NCBI RefSeq assembly: GCF_002797375.1
Contig: NZ_KZ454941.1
Coordinates: forward strand, 2,932,118-2,996,117
DNA length: 64,000 nt
Direction of reading: 5' to 3'
From: Bacillus sp. FJAT-42315
Lineage (GTDB): Bacteria; Bacillota; Bacilli; Bacillales; Domibacillaceae
The notes below the pieces were generated by a model, which saw only the letters and a list, made by a program, of their open reading frames with translations, made no database searches and was not told where the DNA came from. The translations under genes and the position numbers were made by a program. Shown piece by piece: positions 43,851 through 52,699 of the stretch (its first letter is position 1; every line of letters starts with the position of its first letter).

Positions 43851-44634
43851 TGGCCCCCACGCCTTCTTCTAATAATTTTTTCTTTTCTTCTGTTGGCAAA
43901 TAAGAAGCGAGTTTTTGTTCCAATACGCGTGGTGCTTCCCCTTCTAAAATGGAAAGAACCCCTTCAATCATCATTTCTTTCACTTTCACTTCCTGCTTGG
44001 ATTTGCGCTTTAATTTATTTGCAAATGGATGCCATAATACATATCCCGTAAAAATCCCCATCAATGTGGCAACAAAGGCTGCAGAAATAGCATGCCCAAG
44101 ACTATCGGTATCGTTCATATTTCCAAGAGCAGCAATTAATCCAATAACCGCTCCAAGCACCCCTAATGTCGGTGCGTATGTACCTGCTTGTGTAAAAATA
44201 CCAGCTCCTGCTTGATGTCTTTCTTCCATAGCAGCTAACTCTTCATTTAATACATCACGAATATAATCCGCACTTTGACCATCGACTGTTAAGCTAAGTC
44301 CATTTTTTAAAAACGGGTCATCAACTTCATTTGTTTTTGACTCAAGTGCTAATAACCCTTCCTTACGAGCCAATTCTGCCCAGCCCGTAAATAGGGTGAT
44401 GACCTCTTGTGGTGTCATCAATTGCTGTTCTTTAAATAAAATCCCGAACAGCTTAGGTACCTTCTTCAGTTCACTGGCAGGAAAGGCAATCGTGACAGCC
44501 CCAATCGTTCCAAGAATGATGATGAGTAATGCTGCAGGATTCACAAGGACAACTGGACTAACCCCCTTGAACACCATCCCTACTCCTACCGCAACAAGTC
44601 CTAGAATTATTCCAATAATTGAGCTCTTATCCAT
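43843..44634 (-). CDS. motA: Flagellar motor stator protein MotA
   Basis: Stator subunit of 263 aa with four helices. Conserved pore regions TYAPTLGVLGAVIGLIAALG and AFVATLMGIFTGYVLWHPFA; cytoplasmic charged loop ARKEGLLALE that contacts FliG. Ribosome site AAGGTG. Forms the motA-motB operon. Confidence 0.93.
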   Translation of the reverse strand: MDKSSIIGIILGLVAVGVGMVFKGVSPVVLVNPAALLIIILGTIGAVTIAFPASELKKVPKLFGILFKEQQLMTPQEVITLFTGWAELARKEGLLALESKTNEVDDPFLKNGLSLTVDGQSADYIRDVLNEELAAMEERHQAGAGIFTQAGTYAPTLGVLGAVIGLIAALGNMNDTDSLGHAISAAFVATLMGIFTGYVLWHPFANKLKRKSKQEVKVKEMMIEGVLSILEGEAPRVLEQKLASYLPTEEKKKLLEEGVGANG

Positions 44635-44730
44635 ACTTTTTTCACCTTATCATTTTTATTTTATATTTCTTTTATCGGATTAAATTTGAAAATTTACATA
44701 CGTTTTTTACTTAAAATCATAAACAAGACA

Positions 44731-44765
44731 AAAAAAAGAGAATGCCCTCCTAGACATTCCCTTTT
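44731..44765 (-). terminator. Probable terminator of hmp
   Basis: Minus strand AGGGAATG / CATTCTCT with a loop of about 10 and then eight T. Confidence 0.65.
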
Positions 44766-44771
44766 CATATA

Positions 44772-45950
44772 TTAAGCTTGCAAAGATACCGCTGGTCCAA
44801 AGAATTCGTATCGAATCTGCTCATCACTGATGCCATTTTCTTTTAGTTGACGAATCATTGCTTCCATAAACGCTACTGGTCCACATACATAACAAATGCT
44901 ATCTTGGTGCACCACTTCTTTTAAAAATTCTTTGCTAATGTAACCATCTGTTTGTTCGTATTTCACATACGCCTGTCCATTTTCTAGCTGTTCCATCAAT
45001 TGTTTTGTGTCTTCTTTAAAAGGATGTACTTCTTCATTGCGAGAAGCATGAATAAAAGTGACTGGTTGAGCACTTTTTTTAGCTGCTAATGTTTCAAGCA
45101 TACTCATCATTGGTGTAATGCCTACTCCTCCGCTAATTAAAGCGACAGGCTTGTCGCTGTCCATATCTAAATAGAAATCGCCAGCTGGTGCACTTACTTC
45201 AACGGTATCGCCAATATTCACATGATCATGTAAATAATTAGACACCTTGCCTTCAGGTTTTTGCTCCATTTCTTTTTTAACAGAAATGCGGTAGTAATCA
45301 TCATGAGTAGGTGCAGCGGATAAGCTATATTGACGGTTTAAAGTATATTCTTCCCCAGGTATTTCAACTTGGATCGTGATGTATTGACCTGGTAAATAAG
45401 CTGGTAGGTTAACACCATCTTTTGGTTTTAAATAGAAAGATGTAATAACGGAGCTTTCCTCTTTTTTATCAACGACTTCAAATTGTTTAAAGTCCATCCA
45501 TCCCCCTGGCTGTTCGCTTGCTTCTTTATACATTTCTGCTTCTACATCGATGAACACTTTCGCAATGACACCGTATGCTTCTGCCCATGCATTAATAATT
45601 TCATCTGTCGCTGCTTCACCAAGCACTTCTTTAATCGCCTTTAATAAATATTCTCCGACGATCGGATAATGCTCTGGTTTCACTGCCAAACTGCGATGCT
45701 TATGACCAATTTGTTTCACCGCTGGAACAAGAACTTCAAGTTGATCAATATGTTTCGCTGCTGCATACACTGTATTTGCTAAAGCCGTTTGCTGACGCCC
45801 TTTCTCTTGGTTGGCATGGTTAAAAATATTAAGTAATTCTGGATGATCAGCAAACATTGTTTTATAAAAATAAGTAGTAATTTCTTTTCCTTTTACTTCA
45901 AGTACTGGAGCTGTTGCTTTGACAATTTCAATTGTTTTTTCAGATAACAT
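44772..45950 (-). CDS. hmp: Flavohemoglobin (nitric oxide dioxygenase)
   Basis: Converts NO to nitrate with O2 and NAD(P)H. 392 aa: globin domain 1-140 with the proximal His in IGHKHRSLAVKPEHY; FAD domain with RQYSLSAAP; NAD domain with LISGGVGITPMMSM and CYVCGPVAFMEAM. Divergent from nsrR with NsrR boxes between, so NO-inducible. Complements the nos gene at 52.7 kb. Confidence 0.95.
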   Translation of the reverse strand: MLSEKTIEIVKATAPVLEVKGKEITTYFYKTMFADHPELLNIFNHANQEKGRQQTALANTVYAAAKHIDQLEVLVPAVKQIGHKHRSLAVKPEHYPIVGEYLLKAIKEVLGEAATDEIINAWAEAYGVIAKVFIDVEAEMYKEASEQPGGWMDFKQFEVVDKKEESSVITSFYLKPKDGVNLPAYLPGQYITIQVEIPGEEYTLNRQYSLSAAPTHDDYYRISVKKEMEQKPEGKVSNYLHDHVNIGDTVEVSAPAGDFYLDMDSDKPVALISGGVGITPMMSMLETLAAKKSAQPVTFIHASRNEEVHPFKEDTKQLMEQLENGQAYVKYEQTDGYISKEFLKEVVHQDSICYVCGPVAFMEAMIRQLKENGISDEQIRYEFFGPAVSLQA

Positions 45951-45966
45951 AATGTGCCTCCATTAA

Positions 45967-45988
45967 AGTAGTATTTTAAATACATCTT
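45967..45988. promoter_or_regulatory. NsrR operator 1
   Basis: AGTATTTTAAATACATCTTA matches the NsrR palindrome (AAGATGTATTT paired with AAATACATCTT) except in the outer part of the left arm. About 17 bp upstream of hmp. Confidence 0.75.
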
Positions 45989-46024
45989 ATTTATACAGGA
46001 TGCTCACAACAAAAGCAATATATA

Positions 46025-46036
46025 AAATACATCTTT
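46025..46036. promoter_or_regulatory. NsrR operator 2 (half-site)
   Basis: AAATACATCTTT, a strong right half-site with a poor left half, between hmp and nsrR. Confidence 0.55.
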
Positions 46037-46116
46037 AAAGAAATGTTCACATTTCTTTGAGAAGATAGAGCGCGTAGTATATAATGGAAATATTATAAGA
46101 TTCGTGGTGAATATTT

Positions 46117-46566
46117 ATGAGACTAACGCTTTACACCGACTATTCTTTACGTGTACTCATTTATTTATCCTCTAAAGAGCAAAATGAGCTTGCTAATATT
46201 AAAGAAATTGCCGAAGCTTATCAAATATCTAAAAATCACTTAATGAAGGTTACGTATGAGCTTGGCAAAATGGGGCTTATTGAAACGATTCGTGGACGCG
46301 GCGGCGGCATTCGTTTGGCGATGCATCCGAAAGAAATTAACATCGGACAAGTGGTGCGGCAAACAGAGGATGACTTTCATTTGGTCGAATGTTTTAATAA
46401 GGAAACAAATCAATGCGTCGTTACTTCTGTTTGCGGACTGAAGCATGTCCTTTTTAAAGCATTGCAAGCCTATCTCGCTGTCCTCGATCAATATACGCTA
46501 CAAGATATTGCTGGTGACCCTGCTATTTTAAAGAGCTTATTCGAGAAAAACCCCGAAGAGTCATGA
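46117..46566 (+). CDS. nsrR: NO-sensing Rrf2-family repressor NsrR
   Basis: 149-aa repressor. N-terminal winged helix (LTLYTDYSLRVLIYLS, ISKNHLMKVTYEL) and the wing GRGGGIRLA; three Fe-S ligand cysteines in ECFNKETNQC and SVCGLK. NO destroys the [4Fe-4S] cluster and releases DNA. Divergent from hmp with boxes between. The stop lies inside its own terminator. Confidence 0.93.
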   Translation: MRLTLYTDYSLRVLIYLSSKEQNELANIKEIAEAYQISKNHLMKVTYELGKMGLIETIRGRGGGIRLAMHPKEINIGQVVRQTEDDFHLVECFNKETNQCVVTSVCGLKHVLFKALQAYLAVLDQYTLQDIAGDPAILKSLFEKNPEES

Positions 46567-46582
46567 ACTCTTCGGGGTTTTT
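46551..46582 (+). terminator. Terminator of nsrR
   Basis: CCCCGAAGAGT / ACTCTTCGGGG with TTTTT. It contains the nsrR stop codon. Confidence 0.9.
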
Positions 46583-46643
46583 ATTTGCCATCTGTCTGTT
46601 TATTGATACAATTATGAAAACAACTATTGCGAGGAGAATGTAT

Positions 46644-47882
46644 ATGACAAACTTTCAACAAACATTAGAAAAATACGCAGAGTTAGCTGTTAAAGTCGGC
46701 GTCAATATTCAATCAGGACAAACGTTGGTCATCAACGCATCTACTGACTCAACAGAATTCGTTCGCTTAATTGTGAAAAAAGCGTACGAAGCAGGCGCGA
46801 AGCACGTTCATGTAGAATGGAACGATGATGCCGTTACTCGATTAAAATATGACCTTGCTCCTGATGAAGCGTTTCATGAATTTCCTAAATGGCGTGCACA
46901 AATGCTTGAAGAGTTAGCTGAAGAAGGGGCAGCTTTTATGTCTGTCATTTCTTCTAGCCCTGATTTGCTAAAAGGCGTGCAATCTGAACGAATCGCCAAC
47001 TCTCAAAAAGCAAGCGGACAAGCATTGAATAAATACCGTCAATTCATTCAATCAGATAAAGTGAGCTGGTGTGTCGTTGCCTCTCCATCCGAAGCGTGGG
47101 CGCAAAAGGTATTCCCAAACCTCCCTCAAGAAGAGCAAGTTCCAGCTTTATGGGAAGCAATTTTCAAAGCAGTACGTGCAGATGTTGATCAACCAGTGGA
47201 AGCTTGGAAGCAACATGACCAAGCGCTGCATACAAAGGTGGATTATTTAAATAGCAGACGTTACCAGTCACTTCACTACACAGCACCAGGTACAGATTTA
47301 ACGATTGATCTGCCAGAGGGTCACTTATGGGTCGGGGCTGGTAGCATCAATGAAAAAGGGCATGAATTTATGGCGAATATGCCAACAGAAGAAGTGTTCA
47401 CTGTTCCTCATAAAACAGGTGTCAACGGTCACGTAGCTAGCACGAAACCATTAAGCTACGGCGGCAATATCATCGATGAATTCACAGTTACATTTGAAAA
47501 TGGCCGCATTACAGAAGTGACAGCTAAAGAAGGCGAAGAAGTATTGAAGAAGCTCGTAGAAACAGATGAAGGTTCCCATTACCTTGGAGAAATTGCACTC
47601 GTACCGCATCACTCTCCAATTTCCGAGTCAAATATTCTTTTTTACAACACGTTATTTGATGAAAATGCCTCAAATCACTTAGCGATCGGCAGCGCCTATG
47701 CCTTCTGTATTGAAGGCGGCAAAACGATGTCTCAAGAAGAGCTCGAAAAGAATGGTCTAAACACAAGCATCACCCACGTTGACTTTATGATTGGCTCCGA
47801 ACAAATGAACATCGATGGCATTACAGCTGATGGACAAAAAGAACCAATCTTCCGTAACGGCAACTGGGCGGAAGGAATTTAA
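46644..47882 (+). CDS. ampS: M29-family aminopeptidase (AmpS-like)
   Basis: Cytoplasmic metallo-aminopeptidase of 412 aa. M29 features: AGSINEKGHEFMANMPTEEV (metal Glu), HVASTKPLSYGG, EIALVPHHSPIS and NHLAIGSAYAF. ATG 46644 follows GAGGAG. 27 upstream codons overlap the nsrR terminator and are rejected. Confidence 0.9.
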   Translation: MTNFQQTLEKYAELAVKVGVNIQSGQTLVINASTDSTEFVRLIVKKAYEAGAKHVHVEWNDDAVTRLKYDLAPDEAFHEFPKWRAQMLEELAEEGAAFMSVISSSPDLLKGVQSERIANSQKASGQALNKYRQFIQSDKVSWCVVASPSEAWAQKVFPNLPQEEQVPALWEAIFKAVRADVDQPVEAWKQHDQALHTKVDYLNSRRYQSLHYTAPGTDLTIDLPEGHLWVGAGSINEKGHEFMANMPTEEVFTVPHKTGVNGHVASTKPLSYGGNIIDEFTVTFENGRITEVTAKEGEEVLKKLVETDEGSHYLGEIALVPHHSPISESNILFYNTLFDENASNHLAIGSAYAFCIEGGKTMSQEELEKNGLNTSITHVDFMIGSEQMNIDGITADGQKEPIFRNGNWAEGI

Positions 47883-47890
47883 CATAGAAA

Positions 47891-48028
47891 GCCGGGACTG
47901 TCCGAAAAGTGATTTTTCAGCCCGGAAATTAAAAATAGCAAAAGCCAAGAATGCCGTAAAATCAACATTCTTGGCTTTTTATTTTCGGTGCTTTTTACTC
48001 GAAAATTGACTTACTGGACAGCCCCGGC
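47891..48028. repeat. 138-bp imperfect palindrome (MITE-like), also the convergent terminator
   Basis: Ends GCCGGGACTGTCC and GGACAGCCCCGGC are inverted repeats; the centre is AAAAGCCAAGAATG / CATTCTTGGCTTTT. The arms pair imperfectly throughout (~60 bp each). It sits between the convergent ampS and LysR genes. The hairpin-only structure with GC-rich terminal repeats resembles a small non-autonomous element; no target duplication is seen. Confidence 0.6.
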
Positions 48029-48039
48029 TTTTGCTTTAA

Positions 48040-48945
48040 CTAAAAGCTAAATTGATTCAAGCGCTTGTAGTAATCGATCAAAAAGTGGTAAAACATTTTT
48101 TCTGATGGCGGCATCTCTCTTGCTGTTGTAATGATGACGCCAACGGTTCTGGCAATTGTCGGCACACTAATCGGGAGGCTGACAGTCCCAAGCGGTGTTT
48201 GGTCTACAAGCAATGTTTCCGGTAGCAATGTCACTCCAAGCCCCGCTTCAACCAGCCCTTTAATAGTGTAAATATCTTCACTTTCAAAGCCAACATGCGG
48301 TTCAAAATTGACTTGTTGACACGCTTCAAGAACAAGCTTTCTCATATCATACCCGGTGCGGAACAAGACAAATTGATCATCCTTCAGCTCTCTTAAATTG
48401 ACTTTTTCCTGTTTAGCTAACGGATGTTGGCTCGGTAGAAGCACTCGCATTCGCTCTGAAAAAAAGACATGAGTGTCGATGTTGGCTGTTTTTTCAGGTA
48501 CTGGCGACACGAAAGCTAGGTCGATCTCTCCTTCTTGAACTAATTCTTTTAATTCTTTGTTGGAGCCTTGATGAAAGTCGAAGCCGATATCTGAATATTG
48601 CTTTCGAAAAGCGGAAATCACTCGTGGTAATGTCTTTGTTGCTAACGAATTCGGAAAACCGAGCCGGATTTTTCCTTTCTCTGGATTTAAATAATCATTG
48701 ACTGCGGCTACAGCTTTATCGATCTCATTCATCGCTGATTCGATATGCTGTAAAAATATTTTCCCGGCATAAGTGAGTTTGACATTTCTTCCCTCACGTA
48801 AAAATAATTCGACGCCAAGCTCATCCTCTAGTTTGGCAATTTGTCGACTGACAGCAGACTGAGCAACGTGCAAACGATAAGCCGCTTCGGTTACATGCTC
48901 TTCTCTCGCCACTTCCATAAAGTATTTGATTTGACGAAGTTCCAT
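48040..48945 (-). CDS. LysR-family transcriptional regulator (GltC-like)
   Basis: 301 aa. N-terminal LysR winged helix MELRQIKYFMEVAREEHVTE with RLHVAQSAVSRQIAKLEDEL; effector domain ~90-300 (GKIRLGFPNSLATKTLPRVI, GLVEAGLGVTLLPETLL). The N terminus is close to B. subtilis GltC, but gltAB is not nearby, so the target is unknown. ATG 48945 lies 5 bases after AGAGGTG. Confidence 0.9.
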   Translation of the reverse strand: MELRQIKYFMEVAREEHVTEAAYRLHVAQSAVSRQIAKLEDELGVELFLREGRNVKLTYAGKIFLQHIESAMNEIDKAVAAVNDYLNPEKGKIRLGFPNSLATKTLPRVISAFRKQYSDIGFDFHQGSNKELKELVQEGEIDLAFVSPVPEKTANIDTHVFFSERMRVLLPSQHPLAKQEKVNLRELKDDQFVLFRTGYDMRKLVLEACQQVNFEPHVGFESEDIYTIKGLVEAGLGVTLLPETLLVDQTPLGTVSLPISVPTIARTVGVIITTAREMPPSEKMFYHFLIDYYKRLNQFSF

Positions 48946-49000
48946 GTCTTCACCTCTTACAGTGCTCACTAATTTTATTTTCTATTGTACCACCAAAACG

Positions 49001-49029
49001 AAAAAGACCGGACATCTTACTGTCCGGTC
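49001..49029 (-). terminator. Terminator of argF
   Basis: GACCGGACA / TGTCCGGTC stem with a 6-nt loop, then TTTTT on the minus strand. Confidence 0.88.
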
Positions 49030-49037
49030 ACTCGCTA

Positions 49038-49988
49038 TTATTTTTTCATTAAGCTATAAAGTACCGCTTTTTGAGCATGCATCCGATTCTCCGCTTGTTG
49101 GAAGACGACGGACTTTTCTCCATCCATCACACTCGCTGATACTTCTTCTTCGCGATGAGCAGGAAGGCAATGCATAAATTTGCAGTCTTGATTTGCCGCT
49201 GCCATGAGTTGATCGTTCACTTGGTAAGGAGCAAACACTTGCAAGCGTTCTTTCGCCTCCTCCTCCTGTCCCATACTCGTCCAGACATCCGTATAGATGA
49301 AATCGGCTCCTTTTACGGCTTCTAACGGATTTTCAGTAAATGCCAATTTTGCCCCTGTTTGCTCGCTAATTTTTTGTGCGAATTGTACGACTTGAGGATC
49401 AGCTTCATATCCTTTTGGTGCCGTTAATGTGAAATCCATGCCGACCATTACAGACGCAATCATTAGTGAATGAGCCACATTATTTCCGTCTCCTACATAC
49501 ACCATTTTATTTCCTTTAAAACCGCCTTTAAATTCATAGACCGTCAATAAATCAGCTAACGCCTGACAAGGATGATATAAATCTGTTAAGCCATTAATGA
49601 CAGGAATACTCGCCGCTTCAGCCAATGCCTCAATTCTTGAGTGGCTATGTGTACGAATCATAATTCCATCTAAATAACCAGATAACACTTTTCCTGTATC
49701 TTCAATCGTTTCACCGCGTCCTACTTGCAAATCATTCGAGCTTAAAAACATCGCATTCCCGCCAAGCTGAAGCATCGCTGCTTCGAAAGAAACCCGCGTA
49801 CGAGTCGAATGCTTTTCAAAGATCATTCCAAGAATTTGTCCCTTTAAGCTATCGAAGTATTTTTCCTTATTTTTTTTCATATCATCTGCTAATTCGATCA
49901 GTGCTGCTACCTCTTCAGAAGAAAAATCCATTAACTTTAAAAAGTCTAGTCCATACATATTCCCTATCTTCACTGTTTGAGTCCCCAT
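49038..49988 (-). CDS. argF: Ornithine carbamoyltransferase
   Basis: Makes citrulline from ornithine and carbamoyl phosphate in arginine synthesis. 316 aa. Carbamoyl-phosphate loop KHSTRTRVSFE, the HRLR-region equivalent MIRTHSHS, DLYHPCQALADL, and the ornithine-side HCLPAHREEE. Stands alone here, with no other arg genes in the window. No convincing ARG box was found upstream. Confidence 0.95.
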   Translation of the reverse strand: MGTQTVKIGNMYGLDFLKLMDFSSEEVAALIELADDMKKNKEKYFDSLKGQILGMIFEKHSTRTRVSFEAAMLQLGGNAMFLSSNDLQVGRGETIEDTGKVLSGYLDGIMIRTHSHSRIEALAEAASIPVINGLTDLYHPCQALADLLTVYEFKGGFKGNKMVYVGDGNNVAHSLMIASVMVGMDFTLTAPKGYEADPQVVQFAQKISEQTGAKLAFTENPLEAVKGADFIYTDVWTSMGQEEEAKERLQVFAPYQVNDQLMAAANQDCKFMHCLPAHREEEVSASVMDGEKSVVFQQAENRMHAQKAVLYSLMKK

Positions 49989-50176
49989 TCATCTCTCACC
50001 TTTCTATTTAAACGTTATTCACGTAATTTATATATTTGAGCTTATTAATATTTATACATTAAAAAGAATTAAAATACAACTATAATTTCAGAATTCTTTC
50101 ACTTTTTATAAAAACGACAGATTTGTGTCTGTTTCATGTATACTAATCCGTAGACATAATTGAAGAGGTGACAGCA

Positions 50177-50686
50177 ATGAGAGAACAAAGATTAATGAAA
50201 GATACATTATCTATAAAAACAAGCTACGTGCTTCCTCCTGATACGAACCACCACGGTACGCTATTTGGTGGAAAATTAATGGCTTACATTGATGATATTG
50301 CTTCAATCACAGCGACGAAATTAGCAAGAAAACCTGTCGTTACCGCTTCTACCGATTCTGTAGACTTTTTGAAGCCGATTCGTGTTGGTGATGCCGTCAC
50401 ATTAGAAGCGATGGTTTCTTACACAGGAACGACGAGTATGGAAGTATTTGTGAAAGTGTTATCAGAAAACTTATTAACAGGAGAATCATCGGTTGCCGCT
50501 CTCTCTTTCCTAACCTTCGTTGCCTTAGACGAAAACGGCAAACCAGTTCCTGTTCCTGAAGTTGTACCGGAATCAAAAGAAGAAAAATGGCTAAACGAAA
50601 CAGCCGCTAACCGTGCTGAACATCGGAAGGCCCGTAAAAAATATAGCAAAGAATTGGCTGACTTCTTCGCAAACGGAGAAAAATAA
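50177..50686 (+). CDS. Acyl-CoA thioesterase (YkhA-like, hotdog fold)
   Basis: 169-aa cytoplasmic acyl-CoA hydrolase. Hotdog motif NHHGTLFGGKLMAYIDDIAS with the catalytic Asp, TASTDSVDFLKPIRVGD, and a charged C-terminal helix (NRAEHRKARKKY). ATG 50177 lies 6 bases after GAGGTG; a GTG three codons earlier is inside the ribosome site. Confidence 0.9.
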   Translation: MREQRLMKDTLSIKTSYVLPPDTNHHGTLFGGKLMAYIDDIASITATKLARKPVVTASTDSVDFLKPIRVGDAVTLEAMVSYTGTTSMEVFVKVLSENLLTGESSVAALSFLTFVALDENGKPVPVPEVVPESKEEKWLNETAANRAEHRKARKKYSKELADFFANGEK

Positions 50687-50702
50687 GCCAATCACTCCAA
50701 CA

Positions 50703-50739
50703 AGCCGCCTGAAAGATGATGTTTCAGGCGGCTGTTTTA
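50703..50739 (+). terminator. Terminator of the thioesterase gene
   Basis: AGCCGCCTGAAA / TTTCAGGCGGCT with a 7-nt loop, then GTTTTATT. Confidence 0.88.
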
Positions 50740-50759
50740 TTGAAAAAATGATGATAAAG

Positions 50760-51345
50760 CCGAAGAACGATCTCGTAAGGTCAAAGAAGTGAGCAGAACA
50801 TCGAAGAAAGCACCGGCAAGGTCGAAGAAACATGCAGAACATCGAAGAAAGCACTGGCAAGGTCGAAGAAACATGCAGAACGTCGAAGAAAACACTGGCA
50901 AGGTCAAAGAAACATGCAGAACGTCGAAGAAAGCACCGGCAAGGTCGAAGAAACATGCAGAACGTCGAAGAAAGCACTGGCAAGGTCGAAGAAGCAAGCA
51001 GAACGTCGAAGAAAGCACTGGCAAGGTCGAAGAAGCAAGCAGAACGTCGAAGAAAGCACTGGCAAGGTCGAAGAAGCAAGCAGAACGTCGAAGAAAGCAC
51101 TGGCAAGGTCAAAGAAACATGCAGAACGTCGAAGAAAGCACCGGCAAGGTCGAAGAAACATGCAGAACGTCGAAGAAAACACTGGCAAGGTCAAAGAAGT
51201 GAGCAGAACATCGAAGAAAGCACTGGCAAGGTCGAAGAAACATGCAGAACGTCGAAGAAAGCACCGGCAAGGTCGAAGAAACATGCAGAACGTCGAAGAA
51301 ACCACCGGCAAGGTCGAAGAAACATGCAAAACATCCAAGAAAGAT
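50760..51345 (+). repeat. 41-bp-period tandem array, locus 4 (largest)
   Basis: 29 half-units, ~14.3 periods, with cores at 50760+41k and 50781+41k, no indel over the whole 586 bp. Half-units are TCGAAGAA (or TCAAAGAA)-ACATGCAGAACG and TCGAAGAA-AGCACTGGCAAGG with small variations. All six frames are open in the middle (50914-51024); these ORFs are products of the repeat and have no ribosome sites. The remaining 51346-51640 holds the mreBH upstream region: a TATAAT at 51535-51540 with an imperfectly spaced TTGACC at 51509. Confidence 0.95.
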
Positions 51346-51640
51346 CCCACCTCCTCGATCCATCTCACACTTTTTTCCTAAGCATATATATCCTCCTATC
51401 ATAAAATAAACACAACAAGCCAAACTATAGAGACGGCACTATTCTGTAACAAATATTAATTTTTAATAACAACACTCATGGGATCTTTATCCATAACCAC
51501 TTAGACCTTTGACCTGACTACAACACAAAACCGTTATAATTCACATCAATTTGTAACATCTATTTTTCCATACATTGTCCCCTATACAGGCATCTTTTTC
51601 CGATCCATACTTAAAGGAGTTAATATTGGAGGTATATGTG

Positions 51641-52648
51641 ATGTTTGGACAAGCAGAAATTGGGATTGATTTAGGAACTGCTAACCTATTAGTTTACAGT
51701 AAGGATAAGGGGATTATCGTCAATGAACCGTCTGTTGTGGCTATTGATCAACAGACAAAAAAGGTGTTAGCGGTTGGCTCTGATGCGAAGGAGATGATTG
51801 GGAAAACACCAGGTCGCATTATTGCTACTCGTCCAATGAAAGATGGAGTCATTGCCGACTTTGATATTACATCAGAAATGCTTAAAGGGTTGATGCAAAA
51901 AGCAAGTAAAGAAATTGGCTTAAATTTGCGAAAACCGACTGTTGTCGTTTGTGTCCCTTCAGGAGCGACTTCCGTAGAAAGAAGGGCGATTGAAGATGCG
52001 ATTAAAAGTAGCGGAGCGAAGGAAGTGCACTTAATCGAAGAGCCTGTTGCGGCTGCGATTGGAGCTGACTTACCAGTGGAAGAGCCAATTGCCAACTTAA
52101 TTGTTGATATTGGCGGCGGTACGACAGAGGTTGCGATCATTTCTTATGGTGGCATCGTGTCTTGTAATTCCATCCGCCTTGCAGGTGACAAGCTTGATGA
52201 AGATATCGTCCAATACGTCAAAAAAACTTACAACTTACTCATCGGTGAACGAACCGCAGAAAATATAAAAATGGAAATTGGCCATGCCTTAATTGAGCAT
52301 CAAGAACAAAAGATGGACGTTCGCGGGCGTGACCTGTTGACTGGCTTACCAAAAACGATTGAAGTCAGTTCATATGAAATCCAAAAAGCAATTAAAGAAT
52401 CACTACTGACCATTTTAGAAACGATTCGAACAACATTAGAAACCTCTCCTCCAGAGCTAAGCGGAGATATCGTTGATAGAGGAATTGTATTAAGTGGTGG
52501 CGGTGCTTTAATAAAAGGAATGCAGGAATGGGTCAGTGAAGAAATCCTCGTCCCCGTTCATGTTGCCCCCAATCCGTTAGAATCAGTAGCAATTGGGACC
52601 GGCCGCTCTTTGCACGTGTTAAAAATGTTACAAAAAGTGAAAAGCTAA
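51641..52648 (+). CDS. mreBH: Rod-shape protein MreBH (MreB actin family)
   Basis: 335-aa bacterial actin. Phosphate-1 loop [14 protein letters not shown], phosphate-2 [14 protein letters not shown], adenosine motif [12 protein letters not shown]. Closest by eye to B. subtilis MreBH ([39 protein letters not shown]). Directs sidewall synthesis and LytE localisation in B. subtilis. It is monocistronic, away from mreCD, which fits MreBH. ATG 51641 follows GGAGGT. Confidence 0.9.
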   Translation: MFGQAEIGIDLGTANLLVYSKDKGIIVNEPSVVAIDQQTKKVLAVGSDAKEMIGKTPGRIIATRPMKDGVIADFDITSEMLKGLMQKASKEIGLNLRKPTVVVCVPSGATSVERRAIEDAIKSSGAKEVHLIEEPVAAAIGADLPVEEPIANLIVDIGGGTTEVAIISYGGIVSCNSIRLAGDKLDEDIVQYVKKTYNLLIGERTAENIKMEIGHALIEHQEQKMDVRGRDLLTGLPKTIEVSSYEIQKAIKESLLTILETIRTTLETSPPELSGDIVDRGIVLSGGGALIKGMQEWVSEEILVPVHVAPNPLESVAIGTGRSLHVLKMLQKVKS

Positions 52649-52657
52649 AGACAAACT

Positions 52658-52686
52658 AAGGCTGACCTCATCGGGTCAGCCTTTTG
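52658..52686. terminator. Terminator between mreBH and nos
   Basis: AAGGCTGACC / GGGTCAGCCTT, followed by a short T-tract; lies between convergent genes. Confidence 0.85.
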
Positions 52687-52699
52687 TCCTCAGCACAAA

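Noticed and set aside
49989-50170. ARG box before argF
   Set aside because: Only A/T-rich partial matches; none close to consensus.
50760-51345. CRISPR array
   Set aside because: The 8-bp core is far too short for a CRISPR repeat, the intervening sequences are near-identical rather than unique, and no cas genes are present.
50789-51404. Long K/R/E-rich ORFs on plus and F/L/S-rich ORFs on minus in array 4
   Set aside because: They exist in all six frames because of the 41-bp unit, lack ribosome sites and have no family resemblance.
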